A DNA stretch of 64,000 nucleotides from assembly GCA_004794655.1 (NCBI GenBank), contig SMMW01000534.1:2673501-2737500 (forward strand). Reading direction: 5' to 3'. Position 1 is the stretch's first letter. Each line of letters starts with the position of its first letter. Below the pieces are notes generated by a model. That model did no database searches and was not told the origin of the DNA. It saw nothing but the letters and a program-made list of their open reading frames with translations. The stretch comes from Marisa cornuarietis. Taxonomy: Eukaryota > Mollusca > Gastropoda > Architaenioglossa > Ampullariidae. Shown here piece after piece: positions 1 through 13,499 of this stretch. A program made the position numbers and the translations under genes.

Positions 1-164
1 GTGAGGAAGAATATAGTAGTGTGTGCCTTCCGCGCTGCTAGTGGCATTATGGGGTCTGATGCATGAAGCACGTTAAGACTCTCGCGGGATACTTAACGCC
101 TTGCAGTCAGTTATAACTTGATACTGAAATATAAGCACGTTAAGTCCAGGTACCGCGATGTGCC

Positions 165-716
165 GTGCATTTGACCCATATTGCTACACAAGCTCGTGCT
201 GTGGGGCCCATCTATTTGGACTCTTTGTCCAGGGACACTACTCCTACCTCTTGTTTTGGGCTGTGCTCTGCTGCCCCGCAGGTTGTAAGTCTAAAATTCT
301 TGCACCGATCACGTGATGTGCATGTAAGTCGTGAGGATTTCGATAACACGAAACTATATTCTTTCCATGACAACTTTATCGCTCTTGAAAAAAAAAGTAT
401 ACATAGGATTTTAGCACAGATTTCTATGCAGTATGAAGAACTAAGAGGATGGTTTAAAACCCAAGGACTAATCTGGAATTTCCAGAAAGAATCTACTTTT
501 ATTTTAGAATATAAAAAAGGACATGAACTTTATAACAATTTCGTAGTTTTTATACAGATGAGTAACTTTTTGTGTGTAACGGTATTAACAATGGGGCGTT
601 TTTTGCACATCCGGTTCAGGTGCTGTATCAGTCGGCCTTTGGCGGTTATTGGCTTTGTGCCACGTTCCCTCCCTGCTGAAACAAAATTTAGGTTGAATAC
701 GCATATTTTTGCTTAA
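165..716 (+). CDS. Possible 3' terminal exon of an unidentified gene
   Basis: An open frame ends in TAA at 714-716, and an AATAAA polyadenylation signal follows at 842-847. The frame has no convincing ATG at its left end (it opens on GTG). It contains a plausible acceptor, ccccgcag, ending at 281, so the real exon could be 282-716. The predicted peptide has a mixed composition (a charged stretch followed by a hydrophobic, aromatic one). I recognise no domain. It could equally be 3' UTR or chance coding. The call rests only on ORF length plus a correctly placed poly(A) signal. Confidence 0.2.
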   Translation: MHLTHIATQARAVGPIYLDSLSRDTTPTSCFGLCSAAPQVVSLKFLHRSRDVHVSREDFDNTKLYSFHDNFIALEKKSIHRILAQISMQYEELRGWFKTQGLIWNFQKESTFILEYKKGHELYNNFVVFIQMSNFLCVTVLTMGRFLHIRFRCCISRPLAVIGFVPRSLPAETKFRLNTHIFA

Positions 717-889
717 TACGTATTTTAGACGAAAGCCATTTTTTTCCTCGTTTGTACATAGGAAATTACACCGGCCATTTGGAGTCCATGATGTACATAC
801 TGTATTCCTGTATCTGTACAGTTAACTATACATATTTTTGTAATAAAGAGGATTTTTAAATACAAGTGTCTTCATTTCACTCACGTCAA

Positions 890-1388
890 AATTTTCGGTG
901 CTTGAGAGTGTGAGTGGGAGGGAGGACTTGCACATGCAGTGTAAATGTGTGTGTGTGGGCGCGCACGCGCCCGGTCGAGACTGAACAAACGATATCGTGA
1001 CCCGGTGAGTCAAGACAATATTTGTAATCGTGTGTTGGCTTTTGTACGCTTAACAATAGTAATAGAGGATCCGAATCAGACAATAACCATCGCGGGCCCG
1101 ATTAACTACTCAGTATGATAACAAAGACCCAATAATAAATAAAAAAACAAAGTTCAATCCTGTTGTAAAAGCGTGGACTTGGCGAAGATAAAGGCAAAGA
1201 GATCGACTGATGGCGATGTCTGCAATTCCCAAATTTCTTCTGATGATGAAAAGTCAGTAATATTTCATAGATTTTAACCTTGCAAAATTTCAGTTTCACT
1301 GTTATATGTAAACAACCAGGAACATAAAAGATGGAGTGCAGAATCTAAAGGTAAAGGTCGTCCCATATCTTTTTCCGGTCGTTCTAGA
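890..1388. other. Intergenic, no gene seen
   Basis: Contains a short GT/GC-rich purine-pyrimidine stretch near 940-972 and otherwise unremarkable AT-rich sequence. The small ORFs here on both strands look like chance frames. Confidence 0.5.
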
Positions 1389-1900
1389 GTGACTACGACA
1401 AAAATGATTGTCGACGTTTCTCGCTTACAGACTGCTGCACCAGTGGCGCCCCCCTCCCTTTGCTCACAGAGTTGCCCAGACATCGTTCACATACCTTCCT
1501 CTTCATTGTCAATGCGGAATTGCGTGCAGACCTCCGTCGTGGCAGATAAACAGGCTGACAGAATGGCAAAATTAGTAGCGGAAGCTAGGCAGGGATGACC
1601 ATCATCAAAGCTTTGCACAGACCTCCGAAACCACCAGACAGATACCGTTATCTGTCCAGATCAGACCAGGTGATAATTTTCCGCCTCAGGACAGGGCACA
1701 CCAGACTAAAGGATCCCCTGTACAGCAAGCTCGACCTGGTGCCATCCCCAATGTGCTCCTGCGGTGACGCAGAACAAACTACAGAGCATATTTTACAGGA
1801 GTGTAAGCTCCTCCAGGATCTGAGGGCGGAGATATGCTTGTCATCGATGCCCCTCGACGCCCCTCAACCCCTCTCCTCTCGTCAGCCCTGCAAGTACTGA
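1389..1900 (+). mobile_element. Non-LTR retrotransposon fragment (RNase H end and C-terminal tail)
   Basis: Two overlapping frames carry pieces typical of the end of a Jockey/I-type pol protein. The first has an RNase H-like end, DKQADRMAKL, near 1540-1580. After a frame change, 1595-1900 reads YRYLSRSDQVIIFRLRTGH, then a Cys/His cluster C-S-C-G-D...E-H-I-L-Q-E-C near 1755-1805. That tail is characteristic of the region after RNase H. The change of frame and lack of upstream RT show it is a dead 5'-truncated copy. Confidence 0.7.
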
Positions 1901-2540
1901 CTGCACAAGTTCCTCGGGGTTTCACTCATGCTGTACAGATGGGAGACGACTTTTTTTTTCTTATTTTTTTTTTTTTGCCGATACCGAGAAGAGAATACAG
2001 GCAGAAAAGGCTGCCCCAAATATCTCATAGGGAATATAAAGCCAATAAACTTGTACGGAATACATTAACCAACATCACAGGACACCAGGAATCCTTTCAC
2101 GCAACTGTAAAGCGGCGAAAGCTGGTTCGGCACACATGAATAATGAACTACATGCTGTCACAGTTAAAATTCTCAACTTCAAAAACCTACCATTTCACGA
2201 TTTTTTTTATTTAGCAGAGCTCGTAAAAATAAGAATTATATCCTTGAGATAAAATTTAATTCTTATTGATCTAAAACATGAATGGAAAAATATACTTTCG
2301 TAAAAATGAAATAGCCACAAAATGTTCCATGTTAACGCTTTGCAAATTTCAAACATTTTTCATTTTTAATAATTAATAATTTCATAATTATTATATATAA
2401 TAGTATATATATATATTATTCTAAAGAGAGATAATTTGGGGGGGGGCTCATAATGTAAAGCGACGATAGAAATTGCGACTGCAACTTGAAAAATAGCCGG
2501 AGCTCTCATCGCGAAATTGTTTAAGAGTTAAGTCCCCTGC
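1901..2540. other. AT-rich intergenic region upstream of PPIL4
   Basis: Holds T- and A-rich stretches, a short (TA)n run near 2393-2417 and a G9-like run near 2438. It probably includes the PPIL4 promoter. No clear TATA box lies near the first exon, which fits a housekeeping gene. Confidence 0.4.
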
Positions 2541-2631
2541 GTGTCACTCTTTAGTGTAGAAGTCGACAAAATCAAAGCGTCTCAACCTGCAAAGTGGCGA
2601 CGCGAGCAGAAGCATAGGAGGCTGTTTCACA

Positions 2632-3437
2632 ATGTCCGTCATTATAGAGACATCCATTGGAGATCTGACGATCGATCTGTACACGGAAGAAAGACCAAGA
2701 TGTACGTTTGTCTTATAAAACGTCAGCAACAATAAAACCACACATCTCTCTCGTTCGCACCCTCCCGATTCGTATATTGCTGTCTTTACGTTCTTTCTAC
2801 ATATTTTGTGTACAGTTATTAATTTTCCATCGCCATTTCTCAACCAGTATTTCTTTACGATTTCACTGTGTCAAGACTTAGGGCTTTTAAATCAGAAAAT
2901 CACGTACTACATATGTTAATTTTGAGTTTTTGTCTTGTTTTATCTTTTATTCTGATTTTTGACATAATTGAACGCCAGTATACTATATCAACGTATGCCC
3001 TTCTTTTGAAGGTGGTGACAGAAATTAAAGGATGACAAAGTATTTATGATTTATTTTTGAAAATATTTAGGTTATTATTTTTGAAAATATATAGGACATT
3101 TTTTTTGAAGATCATTCTCTTTATTTCATTTTTATCATGTTTCTTCCAACATCATGTAGGCTCAGAAAACTTCCTGAAACTGTGCAAATTAAAGTACTAC
3201 AATTTCTCACTTTTCCACTCAGTACAGGTAAGCTGCAGTAATTTAATTTAGTTGTAGACATTTTGTAATGGGAATTGCAATCTTTGCACATGTATGTACA
3301 TGTTTGTACTTTAGGCAAACGATATAGGTTTACAACATGTGTCTCATTTGCAAGAAAAAAACAATTTTAATTTTAATGACTGTTCTTATAGCACCCCCTC
3401 TTCTTTTAACCCACAATTTCTTTGTGTGTGCTGTATG

Positions 3438-3509
<72 letters not shown>

Positions 3510-6500
3510 TAGAGAGGCACATAAATAAGAAAATATCACCATATCAACACCGAAACAGTGTAAGACCTTCCATAGCCAGATAAAACAAAGATTTTCTGGC
3601 TATTGATAAGTAAGAAGAAATAAAAATATAACTAGGACAACACAGTCAGATGGCTGTTTGTATCTTGTACAACATATTCCTATGTAATATCATACATACC
3701 AGTGAATTAAAGCAAGTTGTGTTTTGTTGCTGGTGATGTAGATTAAGTCAATAAAATCAGTGTTCCTGAATAAGCAGTACTACTTCATTCGTGTGCGCAG
3801 AAAAATCTTGTTGCTCAGACTGGTGATCCAACAGGCACAGGAAGGGGAGGAGACTCCATGTACAGGTACAGATTGAACTTGAAACAGCTTTGTATAAGGC
3901 TTCATTTATAATAACTATCTTTCAAATAATTTAATAATGGAGATTTAAGTTTGGCTGTCAGCCAGGAAGTTGGATTGTCTCTCTAAGGTTGTTACTTTTT
4001 TGTACAAGTGTTGCATGTATATGCATATTCTATTGTGCATGTGTGGTATGTGTGTGGATGCACATTCGCATGATTTGACCATTATCTTATGTTTGGCTAG
4101 CAAAATAAAGTGTTTATATATATAGACAGAGGTAATTCTAGGCTGCGGCCTTGCGGGATTCCCGCAAAATTTTGGTGAGGGGTGCATAGTCTGAAAGTCG
4201 GCGCGACCATGCGCCCGCAAAAATACCGTAGCTGGCGCACTTTTGAGCACGCGATGCAGCACTTCAAAAAATAATTGTTGTCATTCTTCGCTGGTTTGAA
4301 ACCGACCAACTAGAATCGATACTAATGACTGGACAGTTTTCAAACTGACCAGTTAGCCATCTGATGCAACTTGCTCCAAATTTCGCGCCAGGAAGTAAAT
4401 TGTTGACGCGCCCACAGCGAAAGCATTTGGGACGGGAGAGATCAAAGGGTATTGGAAGCAAGTGAGTTGAAAACGAAGTGAACGCGACTGTCAACTCTGT
4501 TTGACTTTTCGTTCACGACCAGAGCAGCAGAAGATGCCCCGTAATTTAGAAATCGACAAGGACAGAAAGAAACAGAAACTTGTCAGAGTGTGCCGCACAC
4601 ATTGTTGGAACTGAAAATGTAGACAACGAATCGAAAGATGGCGAAATAGACAAATTGAGACAGAGACCGCTCATAAAAAACCACGCATCCAGTCAGTGTG
4701 AATGGCTGAAGAAATGGCCTTGCCTAATGAACGAGGACGAAGGCATGAGATGTAAAGTTGCCTAAAACGATCAGAATAACGCGTTACAAGCCCCGGATGT
4801 GTTAAGTACCGAACGAGGACGCTGCAGACATTCAGACTTCCGACCACACACACTCTTTGGAGGCTGAAATTCTTCAATTCTAATTTATTTCTGTCCTCAT
4901 GAACTTTTCGGAACTTATGCCAGCGGTATTATATAACACTAAGAAATAATGTTTTGTGAACTTGATACAATACCACAGGACATAGAAGCTGTCAGGGTTG
5001 CTTTTGCGACAATGTGTAAGAACATTAATGACAGGTTCCCAAAAGATGCAGGTGATGTTGCCTCTGCGTTTTCAGTTCTTTTCATGCGCCCCATCTTTTT
5101 CCTGTCTGCAGAAGACAGAACACCCTATGGAGACTTAAATATCTTAACAGATTTCTTTTGAAAACCAGCACAAGTGGGCAGAACATTCAGTAAAATCTTG
5201 CTTGACAAAGCAGCATGTTTAGAGGAATGGATTGTGGTCAAAGAAACTGTAACGCAGAATGCATATCGGAGAGATTCCACAAGCTGTTTAAACTGTTATT
5301 TGACTTTCACAGGAATTCATTTTCCAATTTGCTGGTTCTTGGAAAGCTGTGCCTCCTTATGCTATCCCACAATGCAGACTGTGAGAGGGGGCTTCGGTCA
5401 TCAAAACCTATTAAGTCTTCTTGTAGAAGTTGCTAGAGGAAAAACATTTAAACCCCTGCACTAATGAGACAAATGTAAAGTCTAAACATTAGCTCATAAC
5501 TCAATGAGATAGACACAAAGAATTGGTTTGCAAATTTAGGATGCTATGATCACACTGAGGATGATGAAAGATAATATATCGATATAAACGAAAGAGATAA
5601 CTATGTGATTAATCTTCAATTTCTTGTGATTAATAAAGTATTTTGTTGTATACCAAATATTTATCGGAAAAAGCAGTGAAAATGTGTTTGTTTCGAGGGG
5701 CCCCTTGTTTCATTTGAAGGGCCCCTTTTTTCCATCGAGAGGGCCCCAGGGCCCCTCTTTTGGAAATCCTAGAATTACCTCTGTATAGATATGTATCATA
5801 TGCTGCAATAATTTGAGTTAGGATATGTATATTCTTTCTTTGTTTTATTTCATACACCCATCTAAGTATTAACCAGGCTCAACGTTATTTAACTTTGGTG
5901 ATCAGGGGAGAACCGATCTGTTTAACGTGGTATGGCCTAGATAAATGAATAAATCACCTAATCATGATTGAAAACTTACGTTGTATTTTTTTTAGTAAAA
6001 TCTATGGAGAACAGGCAAGGTTCTTTGACATGGAACTGGTCCCTAGGATCAAGCATAAAAAACGAGGGCTGTTGTCAATGGTCAACAATGGCAGTGGCAT
6101 GCATGGCTCCCAGGTAGAGTTTATGTAGATTTTTTTCCTTCTAATTGCTTATTGGGAGGTGCTATAGGCTGGAGGTTAGTGCCTTTAACTTTGAAGCATA
6201 AGGTAGGCAGTTCAAAATTTGGCTAGACCTTTTACAGTGAAAACTTGTTCCACCCACCCAGCAGTAATGAGTGACTAACTTATCAAGATAGGTAAAAGAT
6301 GGTAGAAAGGAGCGTTTGGCTGGGTATTCCACATCTATTCCCTTGACATGGTGGACCAGTTACATATCACTGCTCATACATCCACTAGGGTGGACTTATG
6401 AATTTATATCAAATACATCACCCTTTTTCTCATCTACAATTTCTTTCCTAAATTTTTATGCAAATATTCTTTTTTTTTCCTCAAAGCATTTGGGTGTGCT

Positions 6501-9500
6501 AATTCAAAAAATTAATCACCAGGTTTATGTACCTGAGTGGAGAGTCTTCATGCTATAAACTGTACGATACAGATAACTGAAGGAAGACATATTCTAAGTT
6601 TTTTCATGACGTTGGTTTATAAGTTGCTACGTACACTCATCTAATGAGATTTTTTTATTTTCAACCCAACCTTTGCTCAAAAACAAATCCACCATATTTA
6701 TTTTCTATGTCGAATTAATAATATAATTTCCACCAATCATCCAAAATTCAATAAAACAACAAGTAAAGTGCAATCTTTTGATTCCAACAGGTTCTGGGCT
6801 CTCTTGTACCAAACCATAGGCTGTAACTAAGGGCTACATATCGGTCTAGATATCTGGCTTTCCTTTTTGTCCACAGACCTATGCTTTTTTTGTTTACATA
6901 TGCAGTGATTTCCCCCTGATCAACACCAAGATATGCAATAATAATGAGGATTTATATTTTGCCTTTCTAAAGATTTGCTCAGAGCACTTTACATAAATCA
7001 TATATAAACTAAATCATGAACAATCATGCACCCATCTTCGCATATAACAGGCATGCTTACTTCTACAACATACACTCACTCATACACAAAGTAAATTACA
7101 GACATGCTCATAGGACAAGGTCACAGTAAAGTTGTCATTCTGAAAAAATGCATCTTAAGTTTTGACTTGAAGGTGGTAAAAGAATCAGAGTGTTGAAGGC
7201 TGATGGGTAATCCGTTCCAAGTTGAGGTGGCTTGGTAGGAGAAAGACCTCTGTCCATACATCTTTGTCTTAGCTAGTGGGGCTTGCAGAAGCTTGGTGTT
7301 AGAAGATGAGTGAAGAAGTTGTGTGGGCATATAGATGGGTGTGAGTTAGGAGAGGTACCAAAGACCAGTTCCAGAAACGGCTGAGTAAGTCAGAGTGGAA
7401 AGTTTGTAGGCAATATGGTCTACAACTGGCAGCCATTGAAGAGAAGGTATGATAGGTGAGATATGTTCATATCTAGATGGTCTGCAGATGAGGTGAGCAG
7501 CGTTATTTTACATCCTTTGAAGTCTGTCAAGAAGATACGTGGGAATTCCAGCTAAAAGAGAATTACAACAGTCCATCCTCGACAACACGCATGCAGAGAT
7601 TAGAGTTTTAGTTGCATCAGTGGTGAGATACTGACGAATGGTACTGATCCTACGAAGTTCAAGGTAAGCAATTCTGCAGACATGAAAAATATGCTGATGA
7701 AAAGTCAAACTCTGATCGAGAATGACAGCCGAATTGCGGACAGAGGTGGAGAAAGGAATCTCCAGGCCAACACCAAGACATGCAGTCTTGGTCTTGCACT
7801 TCTTCCAATAACCAATGGCTTCAATTTTTCGAGCCTGCCATTTGAGGCCTGGAAATTTTCAAATTTTCTGGCCACTGCCAGACACAAAGGCTTTTCGAGG
7901 ATGAGTTTTATAGTCACTGGAATTTTCCTGTACATCACCTCACAAAACCACTCCCAAACTTGTTTGTCTATCACTATTTATACACTTTTATAAATTTTAG
8001 ATAATTTCCGATACCCACTTTTGCCAATATGCCATCTTTCCATAATTGGTTCTTTCCAATTGATTTTATTCTAACTTTAGTTTTTCGCACACCAAAAGAA
8101 TTTGCCATTGAGACTGTGGTATTACCTTGATGACTCCTTTTGATCACTTGTACTCTTTCTTTCGATTGGTAATATTTATCGATTCCAACATTGTTGCATT
8201 TTGCAACAGATTTATATGGGAACTAACTCTAGGTTTTACTGTAGTAGCTTAAAGAGTTTAAGATTCAATTTTTTAGCAGCTATATTTTGTAAGTATTTGA
8301 AAGCTTGTCCTCATAAAATCAATTTTACTTTAATTTATTACTCTCTTTTACTAGTATTCTGTAATATCTTACCTATCTTATATCTTGTTTCAGTTCTTTA
8401 TTACATTGGGAGAAGATCTTGATTACTTAGATGGAAAACATACAGTGTTTGGAGAAGTGGCAGAGGGCTTTGAGGTTCTTGACAAGTTAAATGATGCTTA
8501 TTGTGATGAACATCATCGTCCATATAGAGACATAAGGTTTGCTAATCTTCATTCTTTTATTAAAAAAGTATTATTTAATTTTAATGTAAGTATTTCAAAA
8601 AAAGTTTTGTTAAAAAACTATTTTTACTGTTACAAAATATTACACATTTCAGTGAGTGAAGGCAGTCCATTTATGTTATGTTTTGGTAGTTTTGTCAAAA
8701 AAATTGTCTGAACATGGTTGCACTTCCAATAACTCATCATACAAATAGACAGATAGATGGAAGCCACTGCTGTCAGGGGATTTTAGAGCTCCCCAAGTCC
8801 ATATGGGTCCCTGACAGGAAAAGTCAGTATATTTAAAAAAATAATTCCCAGTCCCTGGAAAAAGTCATTATTTTAAGACATTGCTGCAAAGAAAAAAAAA
8901 AACTAAGCAAATTTGCTGAAGCACTTTAAGTATAAATTTGTTAAAGTGAATAAACATGTTCGCTGTTCTAAAGAAGCCAGAAATTGACGCATAGATGCAG
9001 AATAGTTTCCCCTGTTGATTTGAATTTCACTATTTCAACTAGAGGGTCGTCTTTTTATTCATACATTAACAATGGTGTTAAGGCCATCGTATTTCAATCA
9101 GCTGTGGTTCACAAATATAAAGCTTAAGGCATTTTGCCCTGGCTGCAAGATATACAAATAATGAATCAAGTTTTAGAACTACTCTTTGTGGCAAGGAAGG
9201 AAACTATCAAACACAGGTATTGATTCAGTGCAGACTCAAATTGAAAACTTAAAAAAAAGCAGAGTTTAGGATCTGGTGGGATTACTGCAAAATTTTGCTG
9301 AAAAGTGCAAAGTTGACAAGAGCTTGCATTTAGACAGGTAGTGCAGAAGTTAAAAACTAATGGTATTGAAACAACAGTCTAGAATGGTAACATTTGAATA
9401 GATTTAACATCAGTCAGCAGCTCTTCACTAACCAGTTCAAAGTTTTGGGACAGGAAGTCGGTGAACTACTAGCATTTGCTTCTGGGGTGTGTCATATACC

Positions 9501-12500
9501 TGTCCCCTTGCCACAGTAATTTCTCTTGTATTTTCAGGATTTATCACACAGTTATTCTAGATGATCCTTTTGATGATCCGAGGGGATTAATATTTCCCGA
9601 CAAGTCACCAGAGCCCACAAAAGAGATGCTAGAGGTATGACTGATTTTTTTATTTACCTGCCAGTTATTTTGTCCAGTCAGATAGAAAAGCTGAAATGCA
9701 TTAGGTTGGGCCATACCCAGTGGCAGGCCTTGGTCATATACAGAAGTCAACTAGAGTTTTAAATGATCATCTCCACATTGAAATTGAGATATTACGGTTT
9801 GACAGTTCTGATGCTGTATCACTAAATAAATGATTTTGGAAAAAAAAATCAACCTTCCCCCCCTTTTTAGGTTTTCTCATGACTTGTATGAGAAGTATTT
9901 TTGACAAACTAATTTCTTTGCTTCTTTAAATGATACTTGGATTAACATTGGCAATTTTTTAATTTACCAGTGCATTAATGCCAGTGGCTCATTTGCATCT
10001 TCCTTACAATATCTAATCATGGAATCCTTAAGCAGTACGGTGTGGTGGAAATCTTATGAAACCTTAGTCTATCCAGTAATCAGGAGTTTTTTTTTGTTTT
10101 GGTTGTTTTTGTTATTTCCTTCTGTTTTCAGAGTGACAGGATTGGTGCAGATGAAGAGATTGATGACACCAAGGGCATGACAGAACAAGAGGTCAAGGAG
10201 ATGATGGAAGAGAGAGAAGCCAAGGCTAACGCCCAGCTGTTGGAAATGGTAAAATCTTGCTTTCATTTTTACTTGGCATTTTTTTACAGGTCCTGCTTGC
10301 GATTTAAAAAAAAACCTAGCTGTCTTTATTGGATTGTGGCATTTATATTTACATTTTTTTAAATTATTGATAAGCGCAGGTGATATAAAGTTTCCACATA
10401 GGTCAATATTGTCATCAAAAAGTTGTGTCATTGGTCATAAGATGGCTACTTTGTTTTTATGAGTTATAGTTTTAAAGATAAAGAAATATTATGATCATTA
10501 ATTTCTATTCTTTGGGTTTGTTGTTAATTTTATCAACAAAGTGGACTTCATAATTCTTCTGTAAGCAAGATGTATTAACCTTAATTAAAAAATCTTGGTG
10601 TATTTTTCAGGTGGGAGATATACCAGAGGCAGATGTCAAGCCCCCAGATAATGTTTTATTTGTTTGCAAGCTGAATCCAGTCACAACTGCAGAGGATCTG
10701 GAAATAATTTTTTCTCGCTTTGGTACCATTCTTAGCTGTGAAGTCATCAAAGATCAAAAGACAGGAGAGTCCTTGCAGTACGCATTCATTGAGTTTGAAA
10801 AACCAGAAGACTGTGAGAATGCTTATTTTAAGATGGACAATGTACTGATTGATGACCGAAGAATCCATGTGGACTTCAGTCAATCAGTGTCTAAAGTAAA
10901 ACACGACTTTAAAGGTATCTAAACAGAACTGGGATGATTTATGTTTTCTAGAAGGTTAAAATTCTCTTAGAAGCGGCTTTTCGAAACTATGACATTAATT
11001 AAAAAAACAAACCATTATTAAGATGATGCTAAAATGGAAAAGCCTTGGAGAAAGTTTTAAAAAATGTCTCTGGCCATAGTATAGCTCCTTACTAAGAGAC
11101 CAAAACATGTTAAATTAAGAAAAGTTGTCAAACACTATAGACCAGTCTTACAAAAAATTTGAATACAAGATGGGAGGTAGACTTGAGATATGTCAGCATA
11201 CAGAAGTTATTAGAGTTCCATGGTTGCAGTAAAATAAGGTTTCCCCTCCTTTAATTGTAAAACCCAAGCAGGTGTTTTTCTGAATACTGCATCATTATAA
11301 AGGTATAAGTAAAAATTGGGTCATAAATGCAAAAGTAAAATCACCATGCACACACGTCTATATGTATAAAGGTAATTTTTATGTAAAGAGAACACTAATT
11401 GTACATTGAATATTTAAGTTAAATGTCTTGCATAAAGGAGATGAATACTCAAAGTGATATTCTTTCTGTGCCTTTAGGTGGAAAGGAAAAAAAAGAGATG
11501 GAAGAAGATAGACCCAAGTATGTACTGAAGAGTCAAGAAAGGAAAGACGAGTATCCTTCATCAAAACTAGAACTTTCTTGTCCCCATTTTAACATAATTC
11601 TTGTAAGACTTAGCTCATTTGTCTGTGTTACATACTTGCAAGAAAAACATTCACCATCCTGCCTGATGATAACACATTATCTTGCTTTTTTTTTTTTTTA
11701 CAACTTTGCTTATGTCACATTTCACAGTTCATAGCACCATGGCTATATACATTCATTCTTATGTGTTAGTGCACAACACAGTTATCCCTTGTTTTTAGTG
11801 GATTCTTTTTTAACCTTTCAGTAACTTTGTATGGTCATACTCTAGAAACATATTTTTTAATCTACAGAACTTTCCAGAATATTCTAGAAAGATGTTACTT
11901 TCAGCTGTAAAAAATAAACCAAAGAACATTGTAGAATGATGGGACGAAATTCCTTATTGCTGCATTCAGTCTAGAGTGGGGTGGGAATTCCTACATTGCT
12001 TCATGCGAACTTAAAGGACAAGCCGAGTGCAGCAAAGTTCACACAGCACGTTTGAACAAAGCAGAGATCTGATCTGTATATACAGATCTCCGAACAAAGT
12101 TAATCCACTGTTGCCATTATCTTTCGGATTTCCTTAATGAGTACAATCTCCATTTGAGTGTCGAAGAGAACATTAAGCAACAGCGCATTGTGTCCTGGCC
12201 TGTTTTCTTTTACTGAGGATTGCATCTTTTTTTCAAATTCAGCTCATGCAGATGACACTATTTTTAGAAATACTTCCCTTTTGTTACTTCCTGTTTTCTC
12301 AACAAATCCAGGTGTGATTAAGAGAAAATATTAATATAAAATGTCTAGCGCCTCTGTGTCATAAAATACCACTGGAATATGTTTTTGTGATATTTTATTG
12401 AAGGAAAATCTAATCAGTAAGGACTAGATTCTAGTTCTCCTGTTGTAAATTAAGCCATAACATTAACAATGTCCAAGAAAATGTGTGTGATCATATCCTT

Positions 12501-13236
12501 CACCAGCCATCAGCAAATACGATCTGGTCTACGAGCATGATGACCTTCCAGACCTGGATAGCACAAGCAGAAAGAAACATAAGCACAAGAAAGACTCTAG
12601 CTCTGAGGAGGCTAAAAAGCAAGATTACAAAAAGAAGGTAGTTGACGACTGTATTTATTTAATAAAACAAAAATAACTCAGAGATATTTTATCGTTGCAC
12701 TTTTAAACACATGATTGTGAGAAAGTAAGAAAAAAATGTAAATAGCATGTTTGACAGCAATCCACTAATCTGCCAGCCTTTCAGCCTTTGTGTCCACCTC
12801 TCTTTTTGTGAGCATTTTACTGTCTTAAAAAATAAGGATGAATCTGTGACAGACGTGTTTAAAAGCTCATTTTATTCAATTTTTGATCTGTGTTTGTGCA
12901 CATGGCTTAACACACCTGTTCATATGCTTTTTAATATGTAAACAGAAGTCCAAGAAACACAAGCGTAGCAGGTCTAGAAGCCCAGTCCAGCGACAAGGAA
13001 AGTATCCTGAAACTTCAAGGGGTTATAAGTCAAAGTCAAAGTCACCTGTATATAACGAGAAACAGTATAAGGAGAAAAAGAAGAGAGAGAGAACACGATC
13101 ATCATCTGCAGAGGACGAAGGGCGAAGAGATAGACAGAGGCAACAAAGGGAAGAAAACAGAGGTCATTTTAGAAGCAGCAGACGGGATGACCGTAGAGAC
13201 AGAGACAGACACGAAAGAGGCCGAGAGAGGAGATGA
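2632..13236 (+). CDS. PPIL4: Peptidyl-prolyl cis-trans isomerase-like 4 (cyclophilin-RRM protein)
   Basis: Eleven exons join in phase: 2632-2701, 3160-3227, 3801-3865, 5996-6113, 8394-8536, 9538-9634, 10132-10248, 10611-10914, 11478-11550, 12514-12637, 12946-13236. They sum to 1470 nt, 489 residues plus stop, close to human PPIL4 (about 492). Exons 1-6 encode the cyclophilin-like domain ([51 protein letters not shown]). Exon 8 is an RRM with RNP2-like LFVCKL and RNP1-like YAFIEF. Exons 9-11 give a Lys/Arg/Ser-rich tail with SRSRSPVQ and RD/RE repeats, expected for nuclear or spliceosomal localisation. All introns are GT-AG. For exon 10 the acceptor at 12513 was chosen because it restores the [10 protein letters not shown] frame; the AG seven bases upstream does not. 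The start ATG matches the family N-terminus. The sequence has no frame break, so it appears functional. Confidence 0.95.
3438..3509. repeat. (GATA)n microsatellite
   Basis: About 18 near-perfect GATA units in PPIL4 intron 2. Confidence 0.95.
4127..5783 (+). mobile_element. hAT-type DNA transposon with decayed transposase, in PPIL4 intron 3
   Basis: The ends are inverted repeats: CAGAGGTAATTCTAGG at 4127 and its reverse complement ending at 5783. Both outer flanks begin with the same bases (TATAGA next to each end), fitting an imperfect 8-bp target duplication. Inside, about 4580-4765 encodes a BED/TTF-like start with [15 protein letters not shown]. About 4949-5460 encodes pieces of a transposase, ending in [21 protein letters not shown], which resembles the hAT C-terminal dimerisation region. 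Several stops and frame changes make it non-functional. Length 1657 bp. The terminal 60-80 bp are GC-rich (ggggcccc-type motifs). Confidence 0.75.
6936..7975 (-). mobile_element. CR1-like non-LTR retrotransposon, 5'-truncated, antisense in PPIL4 intron 4
   Basis: On the minus strand, 7775 down to 7121 reads as the C-terminal part of a CR1-type reverse transcriptase: [20 protein letters not shown], then [14 protein letters not shown], then [16 protein letters not shown], and finally [20 protein letters not shown]. These are standard landmarks after the RT core. Stops and frame changes interrupt it. The 3' end lies at about 6936 as an (ATT)n-type tail (caataataatgagg on the plus strand). The 5' limit near 7975 is uncertain. 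Confidence 0.8.
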
Positions 13237-13492
13237 GTTTGAGTCTTATTGGAGCACTGAGTTGTAAGGGTACATAGCTGATGGCATTGTATACTTGTAC
13301 CCAGTGCCAACAGCATTGCATGCTAAGAAGACTTGTACTTCAGGGAAAGAGAAGAGGAGGACAGTTTCTTTGGCAGCTATAAATGTTTTGACTATGTGTA
13401 ACTTTGGCTTGTTGAAAATAAACTGTGTGGCGGGCAGGACTGATTGTGAGTATGAAGAAGTGGAGGGGAAATTTTGAGGTTGACGAGACTAT

Positions 13493-13498
13493 AATAAA
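13493..13498 (+). terminator. PPIL4 polyadenylation signal
   Basis: AATAAA lies 257 nt past the PPIL4 stop codon in an otherwise non-coding 3' UTR. No other signal lies closer. Confidence 0.75.
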
Positions 13499-13499
13499 G

